NCBI GenBank assembly: GCA_033977485.1
Contig: CM066997.1
Location: 81,128,634-81,192,633, forward strand
From: Hydrangea macrophylla
Taxonomy: Eukaryota > Streptophyta > Magnoliopsida > Cornales > Hydrangeaceae
DNA: 64,000 nt
Direction of reading: 5' to 3'
Positions 48,001 to 58,097 of the stretch are shown piece by piece (position 1 is the first letter of the stretch; each line of letters opens with the position of its first letter). The position numbers and the translations under genes are program-made. The notes below the pieces were generated by a model. It did not search any database, was not told where the DNA came from, and was given only the letters and a program-made list of their open reading frames with translations.

Positions 48001-50055
48001 TACTCCAATGAATTTGAATAAGCCTCGTCATATTTTGGAATCATTTAAGTGTAGAAGTCCATCATCTTCAAAGAGACTATATTAGGAAAAAGGAATTTGA
48101 GTAAAATCTCTCTTTCCATGCTTAACTAAAAACTATAACTAGTTATGATCATCTCCCATCACATCAAAGTAGGCAATTCTAAGTACAGTACTATTCCATT
48201 AATAGAAAGAATACAAGTCAACTAAATCTTCTCCAACATTCATAGAAGACCCAAATTCTATACGTCCTCAAGCATGAAAAAGAAGCGGGAACGGTGGCGG
48301 GGAAGCCCTAAACTTTAGGATATTCAAAGTTTTTGAGTGTCTAAGAAGCGTCCAAAAGTTTCAAACATATATATTATATACTTAATTAGAGGAAAAAAAA
48401 TTGGATTGTGTTGAGATTGTTTGTCCCACATCGGGGACTTATAACCTTGCGACTCAATATATAAGTTCAAGGGACCACTTCACCCATTGCCAGATGGTTT
48501 TAGGTTGGATGCTCCAATTTAACAGATTGAGAGTGTGATATTTTGATAGTAGATTTTATTAGTCAAAAATCTTAAACCATATTTTCCTACATAAACATAT
48601 TTCTTCGGAAAAAAAGTTGAGCATGATAAGAACCTGACTCTATCTATCAGCTATTTTGAGATTAAGTTGTGATGGGAATGGGTGAGAGCGAGCTTCTAAC
48701 ATGAGGGGAGCGAGATTCCAACAAGCTTCTGACCAAGAAGCATGAATCGCGAGTCTGAGGTGGAAGGGACATGACATCTTCAGGAGGTTCCTGCTTATGA
48801 GTCAGTCTCTAAGCCACTAACGCAACAAGTTTGTAAGTTACAACCTGCATGTTCATGCTTTACAAAATAATAATAAAGGCAAGCAGGAGTTCCCATGCGC
48901 AAACGCCATCTCTCAAGCTTAGGGGCTTTCAGGTATCCCCCATTGCAGCTACTTGTTCTAGTCATCATTTCATAAGGCTAACAGTACTAGTTTAGTACTT
49001 TTTTCTTATCTATTATAATGGTGTCAATAGTGAGCAATAGAGAGTTAGAGTCAACCACCATGCCATCACAAACATCAGAAATAAAAACCCAAGTACAGGA
49101 GCAACGATGCTAAAATAAGTTCTTCATTTCGTATTGAAAGTAACAAACTTACCTCATCTTTGATGCTGAATTGCCACTTAAGTTGTAAAACTTGCCACCT
49201 TTCTTGCTGCCACCTCTGCCCTATAATCACAAGACCCATCACAGCTGCGGCAATAAATATCGACCAAACGGCATTTGCCTCTTTTGCGTGGGCATACAAA
49301 GAAGCAGCTTGCCTCTTCCACCAAACTTCACAAGGATCGTCAGACCCTTCATGTTTATCTTCCTTTGTAGGCTTTGGCAACTGTGAGATGTCCGACTCCA
49401 AGCTTTTGTCAGAACGTTCAATTAAATCAGGAATCACAGTCTCAACATCATATCTGGTTGATGCACCCATGGTTGCTTCATGGAAAGAACTAAATTCAGC
49501 AGCACTGTATATACTCTGCTCCTTCTCGACTAAATTTACCCCTTCAAGAGCAGTCCCCCCTTCATACTCTTTACCGTCAAACGATAACTTGTTACCCTTT
49601 TCGTCAAAAAACTCAATTCCAGGAAACTCCTCTCGGGCAGTCAATCCCTTTATATTCCAATTTTCTTCACTCTTAGGGTTCGATTTGGCCCCTTTACCGT
49701 TACCATGTTCAGGACCAACATCATCCACTTTTTGCACTCCTTGCATGTCTCCTTGCACATTACGAATCTCAACATTTTCAGGTTGCACACCCTCTTGCGC
49801 ATTATGGATCTCAACACTTTCAGGTTCCAACGTCAAAATCTCATGCTGACTTGGTGAAAAGACAAAGTGACCAGACATAAACATAGCACGTGAAGTTTCG
49901 GACCCATCGTCTTCAACAGTATTATCATTTTCATTATCATTCAATTCAACCTCCTCCGGACCAGGAGCTGCGGCATATGCTGAAGCTGTGAGTGATACAA
50001 CCTCCCATTCATTTCCACGGACAATAGTACCCTCCCTCTCCTCATTATCGGCCAT
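45039..50055 (-). CDS. ATI1: ATG8-interacting protein, ATI1/ATI2-like; two coding exons
   Basis: Exon 1 is 50055-49153 (301 codons) and exon 2 is 45140-45039 (33 codons plus stop), giving a 334-residue protein. The donor reads GAG|GTAAGT and the acceptor TTTACAG|AAAATG, joined in phase 0 as IKDE-KMGR. It opens with EWEVVSLTASAYAAAPGP, in which W17-E-V-V20 fits an ATG8-interacting motif. It has an acidic, low-complexity middle with a repeated PE(S/N)VEI(H/R)N unit. One membrane segment (about 262-279, VWSIFIAAAVMGLVIIG) follows the conserved CEVWWKRQAASLYAHAKEANA block. The basic C-terminus is GRILVPISRFKDVIIGG. ATI proteins are plant-specific ER- and plastid-associated selective-autophagy adaptors. 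No break is seen. ATI1 against ATI2 assignment is uncertain. Confidence 0.93.
46034..47948. mobile_element. Two abutting TIR DNA transposons of one family (MULE-like)
   Basis: The outer ends share an inverted repeat of about 115 bp that starts CTATGTAGCACGGATACGGA. In the middle, two further ends meet head to head (GTGCTACATAG at 47283-47293 and CTATGTAGCACGG from 47301). TTCCTCTC occurs at all three borders (46026-46033, 47294-47301, 47950-47957). The first unit carries the hAT MITE. No transposase frame is present. The CTATGTAGCAC terminus and the 8-9 bp duplication suggest Mutator-like elements. Confidence 0.7.
46338..46835. mobile_element. hAT-type non-autonomous element
   Basis: 498 bp with termini CAGGGGCGGAACC and its partner GGTCCGCCACTG, flanked by a perfect 8-bp duplication TATATGAG (46330-46337 and 46836-46843). 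It contains G/C homopolymer runs near both ends and has no ORF. It is inserted in the TIR transposon above, so it is younger. Confidence 0.9.
48409..48524. mobile_element. TRIM-type solo LTR
   Basis: 116 bp, TGTTGAGATTG...TTTAACA, flanked by a perfect 5-bp duplication GATTG (48404-48408 and 48525-48529). It holds the TTGTCCCACATCGG and TATATAAG blocks seen in many plant TRIM/SMART LTRs. No internal region remains. Confidence 0.75.
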
Positions 50056-51699
50056 CTATCAGAGTTTCAAGTTTCCTAGACTTCACGATCACAGAGAAAA
50101 AGAGAGCAAGGAGCAACAGTCACAAAATAAAAGACGCAAATAAATAACAATACAAATACTTTGACAACAGCATAAAAAAATGAAACTTAGAGGCTGTTTG
50201 AGTAGCTGCTTTTAAGGTACGAACTGGTTGTTTATCCCAAAGGCATAACACTGGTTTTCATAAAAACAAATGAACCCGAACATATTTTCATCATTCCCAA
50301 ACAGGCCCTTAAACCAATTCATTTCAGTTCCAAAAATTACTAGAAAGAATAACCTACACAACTCACCCACACATCACATTTATATTTCTAGGAAAGTCCT
50401 ATCCATTTTGGTTGATAATTTCCAGGAAACAAATTCCTTAAGAGGACGAAAAAATGTAGGTAAAGAGATTCTTTGAACTTTTATTTTTTTATTTGCAACA
50501 AGGGCTCGCCAAAGCGAGCGGCAGAAAAAGGCACTTTTTGAAAACTTCATCATAATTAGATCTTGCCACCAAGTAATGTAATAACAGTCACTCCCAAAAG
50601 CGCAAGCTAATGGGAGGAAGAGGACACCCACTAAATATGCCCATAACAACCCAGTACACAACCGACTTAAGACAAGACCGCCTCCGCAATACTACATCAG
50701 GCACCCACGCCTAAATCATGACATCCACGTCAGGGATACCATAAAGGGGGTACCCACAGCCATCCACGTGCTAGTACCCCCGAGTTGGCTCTGATACCAA
50801 AGAACGTAGTAATATTCACTCCCAAAAGCCCAAGGTAGTGGGAGGGAGAGGTCACCAACTAAATAAGCCCAGAACAACCCAATTCACACAAGGCCACCTG
50901 CACTGAATCACCAAGAAAATATCCTTCTGCCCTAAACTGTTTTCATTTGAAATAAGTGAATAGAAAATCACAAATCCATCTTTAAGGTTAAAAGGCTATT
51001 AGAAGCCCTTAAATATCTTCTTCTTTTCCTTTTTTCCAACTGCAGCTCCAAACATGGAGAAAACAAGGATAGTATAAACTTCTAGGCTGAAAAATGGATT
51101 CGAAGACTTAGTTCCATTCCATTTGGTACAAGTTAACTAAGACAACATCAAACTAAATATACACTAGTAGCAACCTTCACCCAGTTGAGCCCTAAAATAA
51201 TCATTAAAGTGTTTTTAACTTTCTCAAAACATAAACAATGGAAAAAGTCAGATATCAGAATCCCACTTGTTACTTCTCCATCTGTTTTCATGGCAATGAA
51301 AGAACACATAACATAAATACATAAAACCAAACAGATAAAACTAAAAGTGGAATTTTTTAAGCATCTTCTTCATCACTTCAAGTACTTCAAAACCTCAGCA
51401 AGGAAAATAATCAATCAGAGATTTGCCCCTTTTAATCTAAGAAATCTCACTTTGGTACTCAAAAATTTTTTCTAACTTCCACCCAAATAAATATAAGGAT
51501 TTAATAACTAAAAGAAGAAGAAATTAAGCATGAATAGTTAGCCTTTGGATAAGAGTAATATTTACCCACACTATATATATATATATATATATATGTGTGT
51601 GAAAATCCACATATCAACCATACGGAGTACAAATTTTAAATCCCTAGAAGCCAGAATAAATGACTCGCTAGCTAGCGCTGGCGGCTCTCAAGAACTCAC
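50056..51699 (-). other. Upstream region of ATI, possible 5' UTR intron
   Basis: On the minus strand an AG dinucleotide (GATAG) directly precedes the ATI start codon. A donor-like CCGG|GTGAGTTC lies at 51700/51699. A spliced 5' leader would make this region an intron. It also contains a TRIM element (50577-50890) and an (AT)n tract at about 51572-51594. No other gene is seen. Confidence 0.35.
50577..50890 (-). mobile_element. TRIM (miniature LTR retrotransposon)
   Basis: Two diverged direct repeats of about 85 bp (50577-50660 and 50805-50890, each with a CACTCCCAAAAG core) flank about 144 bp. On the minus strand a perfect tRNA-iMet primer-binding site, TGGTATCAGAGCC, lies at 50787-50799, five bases from the right repeat. 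No coding region. The target duplication is not visible, and the LTRs have diverged. Confidence 0.65.
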
Positions 51700-51840
51700 C
51701 CGGAGAAGTTGCCGAATTTGTCGTGGCTGTTGTCGCCGGTGTGGATGCGGGTGGCAATTTCTCTCGTCGATAAGTGAATGAATGTCTTTTAGGTTTTGGT
51801 CTTCTTTCAAGGAAGATGTGAACAATTTGGGGTAGTATTT
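51700..51840 (-). promoter_or_regulatory. Candidate 5' non-coding exon of ATI
   Basis: A GC-richer stretch in AT-rich surroundings, ending in the donor-like CCGG|GTGAGT on the minus strand. It contains short open frames but nothing conserved. It could also be unrelated sequence. Confidence 0.3.
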
Positions 51841-51856
51841 AACACGAACACCCCCA

Positions 51857-51874
51857 CCCCCCCCCCCCCCCCCC
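51857..51874. repeat. Poly-C tract
   Basis: Eighteen consecutive C residues (an A at 51856 separates five more). It could form G-quadruplex or i-motif structures and is a likely assembly-error site. Confidence 0.9.
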
Positions 51875-51926
51875 TAAACTCTATCCTATTTTCACTTAAA
51901 CCCCATAAACAAAAAAACAAAGGGGA

Positions 51927-52320
51927 AAATACCTTTTACCCCCTGTGGTTATACTCATTTTCTCATAAACCCTGTGGTTCATTTTGTAACACTTAACCCC
52001 ATGTACTACGGACTAAGGTGAGACTGTTAACTTTTCTAACGGAAAAAAAATGACGTTAATACCCCCAAGCCCCTATACATACTCTTTAGGGAAAAATACA
52101 TTTTACCCCCCTATGGTTACACCTATGTTCTCATAAATCCCTTGTGGTTCATTTTTGTTACACTTAACCCCTTGTACTAATGACTGAAGTGGGACTGCCG
52201 TTAAAAAAGTTAACAGTCTCACTTTAGTTCGTAGTACAAGGGGTTAAGTGTTACAAAATAAACCACCAGGGTTATGAGAACATGTGTGTAACCACATGGG
52301 ATAAAAGATATTTTCCCCAA
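51927..52320. repeat. Foldback element with three arms
   Basis: AAAATACCTTTTACCCCCTGTGG... (from about 51927) recurs in direct orientation from about 52090 and as reverse complement at about 52205-52320. Arms share the phrases GTTACACTTAACCCC and CTCATAAA. This is a palindromic MITE with one arm duplicated. Confidence 0.65.
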
Positions 52321-53437
52321 AAACAAATTGAATAAATGAGCTCCCCATCTATCTCAAATCACTACTAAGTACTTACTAACTAATACATAGAAAAGTTGTC
52401 AAATGACCAATTTGCCCACGAATGATCCCCCTCATCTACCCATAAATGAAATTCACTGTATAAAAGAAAAAAAGCACATAGATTAAGGGTGTTCACCGTC
52501 GGTTTTCGGTCGATTTTTCTCAGTTTTATCACATGAAAATACTGACCAATAGGCTCGGTTCGATCGAATTTTTTGGGGTGTTTCAGTCGGTTGGTTGGTT
52601 GGTTCGGTTTTCTTCTTAGACTATAGTTTGAAAACCGATCGAATGAGCTCGGTTCGATCGGTCGATTTTTTTATGAACACTCCTAACATAGACGAAAGTT
52701 GTCAAATGACCAATTGGCTCATATGCACAAAAAAAATCATCTACAACCAAACACAGCCAAAAAAAAAAAAAAACCCTCAGCCAAACGCACCTTATTTTCT
52801 CTCTCAACTCCCCTGCAACCTTACACAGTCATTGTGGTAGCCCTCTTTTATCCCCTCATTGTAATTATATAAAATAAAAGTTAACTAATTAGTATTTTTT
52901 TTTTTAAATAATTCAATTATTTTAATCTTTTTTTTATATATGAAATTTAATCTAATTAATCTCGTTGGCACACTAGGCAATCGTAAAAATTACTATCCAA
53001 ATATTACTATTGTAATAAAAAAATATATTATAATTTAATAGTGACCATTGAAATTGATCGATAAAAAGTGATCATTGAAATTGACAGATAAAAAGTGACC
53101 ATTAAATACAAATGTTCAAATGTATAACTATTGGCAGAAAGTTTTTAAATTTGAAGTATTTATAGTAATAAGTAATAAAGGCAAAGAAGTGGCTTAAGTG
53201 AGATAGAGAGTTTCTTAGAATAAGTGTCACAAGAGAGCTCGACATTTTTGCTAGATAGGGGATGTCATGAATAGCCAATTTGGAAGGCCAGCTATTGGGG
53301 AGGTTGTGGCATTGCTTAGACTTGGAGTATTTTGCAATAGAGTTTGGATGTGCCTAGAAAATTCTTGAGTAGTCTGCTCATTCTGGAATAGTTCATAATG
53401 GTTTGGAAACATCTAAAAAAATTTGGTATGTGTCTAC
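52321..53437. other. AT-rich spacer
   Basis: No gene. Local reiteration of CGGTTCGATCG-type text lies at 52555-52665. An ATAAAAAGTGA(C/T)CATT direct repeat lies near 53061-53105. Confidence 0.5.
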
Positions 53438-55481
53438 TATCACACCCTCGAACTACCCATATGGCTCTAGGACACGTGGCACACCATCAAGGCACACACA
53501 ATAACCCTAAAGGTTCAATATAAATCATAAAATACAGAGTTAAAAAAAAAAGCCTTTCCATTTAAAACACTTATAGAAATGTTTCATTTTGAATATGGAA
53601 AATCTAATCGACTATGTCGGAAACTACAAAGAGTAACAAATCCCAGAGATCCAATCCAGTTGATTGACCTATGCCCAGTTGATTGAGTTTGCAGAGGGTG
53701 GTGCCGAAATCCGGTCGACTAGTACCCATCGGGTCGACTGTGTTCGTGGCTCCAGAATGTCCAGTTTTGAAAATAGACCCAGTAAATTGTAAAGGCACCT
53801 GCAGTCGACTGGTTTAGAAAAACTGAAACCTGACTTCATTTTATTCACGAATCCGGTCGACTGGAATAAAAATGGTCGACTGCATTAGGCAGCAAAGCCC
53901 AATTCTGCAGTAACACAAGTTCTAAGCCAAAATCAAGCCAAAGACACACAACTCCTGATAAACACAATCAAAACCAACATAAACAACTTGTATAAACATG
54001 CATTAACAATAATACAACATACACGAGTTATCCATCTAGAGTTATTACAGCATATCAGCCCCAAATAAAGAATCGCTACAACATATTACAAATTCCACAA
54101 GTCTTAACATAAAACATGAAATCAACATAAGCTACTCTACAACCCTGTTCTCCCCACGCCTGTGAAATCATTTCTTTGGGTCCTCACCGGCACAATCACC
54201 TACAATGGTTATTCAATAACCACTAAAATATATAAGCTATATGATTAGTGAATGATAATAATTGAAAACATGGATTAACAACAAGTCACAATCCATCATA
54301 TTACATCCAGCTATAGTCGCCAGGAATACATCACTGTCAACCTCAATCCAGTTCGCGATTCTACCACTAAATCCATGCAACCGGTAGATACCCACACCTT
54401 TTTCTTCAGATGTGCAGTATCCAATAGCCTATGGCGGCTCGATATCCAATACACATGATGAATAGAACAAGTACCCCATTGACCTAATTAGACAACTTAA
54501 CATGCCCATATAGATTCATCATAGCATGCTTTTAAAATACAATTAAGCCTAATTACTCACATGAATTTGCCCAATATTGACTAAGCTAAACTATACAATT
54601 AGGCATACTTAGCATTCAAATGAATAGAAATAGGGCATCAACCCATTGAATCCCCAATTAGTATCACTCACCTCATAGAATTTGCTTCTAATTCCATATT
54701 ACGATTCCCCTAACCACCGGGTACAAATCCTATACCAAAGTTACAGATTACAAGCAAAACACCCGAAATGGGTAGCAAAAAAAAAACCCTATCACGGAAC
54801 TTAACCAATTTGGTATCTACTCGTTAGACTCACTTCCAGGAGTTCAAATATGTAGTCAAAATTCAAATTGAACGTTAAATGGCGCAGCAATTGACGTCGA
54901 ATGGTTCATCGAATTCGTCATAAAACTCTCGTAATCTTTCTTTGTATGAACCGAATGAAAGAGGAAGGATAAAGAGGTGACTCATGAGTCACCTCCCCAT
55001 GTGTCACTTGCATATTAATTCAAGTTTTGCTATTCGCGTTTACCCTCCCCCCCTAAATTCTAAGATGTTATAATTGCACCCTGCCAATTATGAAACCGGA
55101 TTAAAACTATCCCAAACCTATGGGTATTTGTCTATATCCCGCATGGGTCCCACATAATATTATGAAATTACTAATTAACCTACTAATTATGTAACATATT
55201 CAGTTAGTACTCACAAGGGTACCACAAAACCCACTAACATGATATAAAATAATATAATAAAATATTTCACACAAGCTTTAATAAACATATAAGCACATAA
55301 AGTGATTCCACACCATTGTCCCATCATACAGGGACTTCACAATCCATGTCCCAATCTGGGTTCCCAAAAGAATACCCATAATCAACTCAGTGGGTCAAAA
55401 CCCACATCACAATGCATTTTCAACATTATTCTATAATTAATAATGCATGCTAATATAATAATAATTAATTATGGGAGCACA
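53438..55481 (-). repeat. 3' LTR of the defective chromovirus
   Basis: About 2044 bp. On the minus strand it begins TGTGCTCCCATAATT just after the purine tract. It contains a cluster of GTCGACT-related sites at about 53600-53885, several decayed to GTTGATT. Its right-hand counterpart is 56361-58097. Confidence 0.75.
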
Positions 55482-55515
55482 GCCCCCCCCCCCCCTCTCT
55501 CTCTCCTCTTAAAAG
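55482..55515 (-). promoter_or_regulatory. Polypurine tract of the defective chromovirus
   Basis: On the minus strand it reads AAGAGGAGAGAGAGAGG followed by a run of G, directly before the LTR start. It is a long, simple purine run. Confidence 0.75.
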
Positions 55516-55544
55516 GAGTTTGTCTGTAAACTCAAACTCATTAT

Positions 55545-56150
55545 ACCTCAAGTCTCAAATAGATACGGATATTTCTCCTGCATATCAGCCTCTCTTTCCC
55601 AAGTACCTCCTCGACCTTGTGATTCCTCTACAATACCATAACCAATGGAATAGCCTTTGTTCGAAGAACTTGATCCTTCCAGTCTAGAATTCTGACTGGA
55701 TACTCAATGTAAGTCAAGTCCTCTCATATCTCCAATGGTTCTGGTTCCAGCACATGACTAGAATCTCCAACACATCGTCACAATAAAGAAACGTGGAACA
55801 CGTTGTGCACACTTGCCAACTCTTGCGGTAGCTCCAAACAATAAGCCACCGGTCCCACCTTACCAATAATCTCATATGGTCCTACATACCTGGGATTTAA
55901 CTTCCCACGTTTACCAAAATGAACAATACCTTTCGAAGGCGACACCTTTAAAAAGACTCGATCTCCTACTTCAACACACTGATTCGGCTTCCTCTTATAG
56001 AATTGTTCAATTACTCCACGTTCTACCCATTATTGTGGATTCACAGGTCCAATCTCACCCATTGGTACTCTATCACTAACAACTCTTACAATATTACTCA
56101 CTACATCCTCCAAATGATCCATTCTCGAGTAAGGTAAATGTTTCGATTTG
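55545..56150 (-). pseudogene. Chromovirus pol C-terminus fragment
   Basis: Conceptual minus-strand reading gives pieces such as VFLKVSPSKGIVHFGKRGKLNPRYVGP, VHNVFHVSLL and LTYIEYPVRILDWKDQVLRTK. These are the integrase C-terminal GPF/Y region and chromodomain of Tekay/Del elements. Stops and frame changes interrupt it. RT, RNase H and the integrase core are gone. Confidence 0.8.
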
Positions 56151-56342
56151 GATCCATTCCTTACCTGTCAATCAAATTCGCATGAATATAATGTGTGCTA
56201 TGCCAATATATCGTGCAATGTCCATGCTATAACATCACAACATGGCATCAATTGTTCATATGCATGTACAAATGCATTTATATGCTTAACTTAATGCGTA
56301 CTCACCAGTCGTCATCTCTCGCACCCAAGTTTCTAAACCTAT

Positions 56343-56355
56343 TGCTCTAATATCA
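56343..56355 (-). promoter_or_regulatory. Decayed tRNA-iMet primer-binding site
   Basis: On the plus strand TGCTCTAATATCA differs from the expected TGCTCTGATACCA at two positions, both transitions. It lies five bases from the right LTR, and this placement fixes the minus orientation. Confidence 0.7.
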
Positions 56356-56360
56356 CTAAA

Positions 56361-58097
56361 TGTCATGCCCCAGAACCATCCATATGGCTCTAGGACACTT
56401 GGCACGCCACCAAGGCACACACAATACCACTAAAGGTTCAATATAAACCATAAATTACTGAGCTATAGAAAGTTTTTCCATTTAAAACACTTATAGAAAT
56501 GTTTCATTTTGAATCTAGAAAATCTAGTCGACTGATCGGGTACCCGCTCGACTATTTCAAAAACTTCAAAGAGCAATAAATCCCAAAGATCCAATCTAGT
56601 CGACTAACACATGTCCGGTTGAGTGAATTTGTAGAGGATGGTGCCAAAATCCAGTCGACTAGTACCCATCCGATCGACTGTGTTTGTGGTTCAGAATTTC
56701 CAGTTTTGAAAATAGATCCAGTCGACTGTAAAGGCACTTCTAGTCGACTAGTTTTAGAAAAATAGAAACTTGACTTCATTTTATTCACGAATCTGATAGA
56801 CTGGATTAAGAAATGGTCGACTGCATTACGCAGTAGAGCCCAATTCTGCAGCAACACAAGTTGTAAGCCAAAACCAAACCAAACATACACAACTCTTGAT
56901 AAACACGATCAAAACCAACATAAACAACTTGTATAAACACGCATTATCGATATTATAACATACATGAGTTATCCCTCTAGTGTTATTACAACCTATTAGT
57001 CCTAGATAAAGAACCGGTACAACAAATTACAAATTCCACAAATCTTAACATAAAACATGAAATCAACATAAGCTATTCTATAACCCCATTCTTCCCACGC
57101 CTGTTGAATCATTTCTTCAGGTACTCACCGGCACGATCACCTACAATGGTTATTTAATAACCACTACAATATATAAGCTATATTATTAGTTAATGATAAT
57201 AATTGAAAATATGGATCAACAACAAGTCACAATCCATCATATTGCATCCAACTATAGTCGTCGGGAATACATTGTTGTCACCCTCAATCCAGCTCGTGAT
57301 TCTACCATCGAATCCACACAACCGGTAGATACCCACGCCTCTTCTTTCAAACGTTCAGACCCAATAGCCTTAGGTGGCTCAATATCAAATACACACGATG
57401 AACAGCATAAGTACCACATTAACCCAATTAGACAAGTTAACATGCCCATATAGATTCATCACAGCATGCTTTTAACATACAATTGAGCCTAGTTACTCAC
57501 ATGAATTTGCCCAATATTGACTAAACAAGCTAAACTATACAATTAGACATACTTAGCATTCAAATGAATTAAAATAGGGCATCAACCCATTGAATCCCCA
57601 ATTAGTATCACCCACCTTGTAGAATTTGCTCCTAATTCCAGATTATGATTCCCTTAACCACAGGGTACAAATCCTATACCAAAATTACAGATTATATGCA
57701 AAACCTCCAAAATGGGTCACAGAAAAACTAAAACAAAACTTAACCAATTTGGTATCTATTTGTTAGACTCACCTACAAGATTCCAAATATGTAGTCAGAA
57801 TTAAAATTGAACGTCAAATGGTGCGGCAATTGACGTCGAACGGTCCGTCAAATTCCTCGTAAAACTCTCGTAATCTCTCTATGTATGAACTTAATGAAAG
57901 AAAGAGGAAGAGGTGGCTCATGAGTTACCTCCCCAAGTGTCACTTGCATACTAACTTAAGTTTTGCTATTTGCGTTTACCTCCCCACAAGTTCTAAGAGA
58001 TTATAATTACACCCCTACCAATTATGAAATCGTATTAAAACTATCGTAAACCTAAATGGGTGTTTATCTATGTCCCACCCCATAAGTGGCCCCATAT
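56361..58097 (-). repeat. 5' LTR of the defective chromovirus (truncated)
   Basis: Plus strand starts TGTCATGCCCC. It matches 53438-55175 or so, then stops where the LTR of the next element begins. It carries about five pairs of GTCGACT-type sites at 56526-56824, better preserved than in the left LTR. Confidence 0.75.

Larger units (their letters stand above)
45141..49152 (-). other. 4.0 kb intron of the ATI gene
   Basis: Bounded by canonical GT and AG on the minus strand. It holds a TIR DNA-transposon pair (46034-47948), a hAT MITE nested in it (46338-46835) and a TRIM solo LTR (48409-48524). The parts 45141-46025 and 48525-49152 show no further element or ORF that I can support. Insertions account for about half of its length. 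Confidence 0.85.
53438..58097 (-). mobile_element. Defective Tekay-like chromovirus with large internal deletion
   Basis: Long repeats at 53438-55481 and 56361-58097 are direct copies and lie in LTR positions for a minus-strand element. Between them only 879 bp remains, holding the end of pol, a purine tract beside the left LTR and a decayed PBS beside the right LTR. The right LTR is cut short at 58097, where another element's LTR begins. LTR divergence is substantial, so the insertion is old. Confidence 0.8.

Noticed and set aside
49160..49849. 229-codon plus-strand frame opposite ATI exon 1
   Set aside because: It is antisense to a clearly identified coding exon, with serine/cysteine-rich shadow composition.
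57193..57453. Small frames in the right LTR of the defective chromovirus
   Set aside because: Not kept in the sister LTR at 53438-55481, so not coding.
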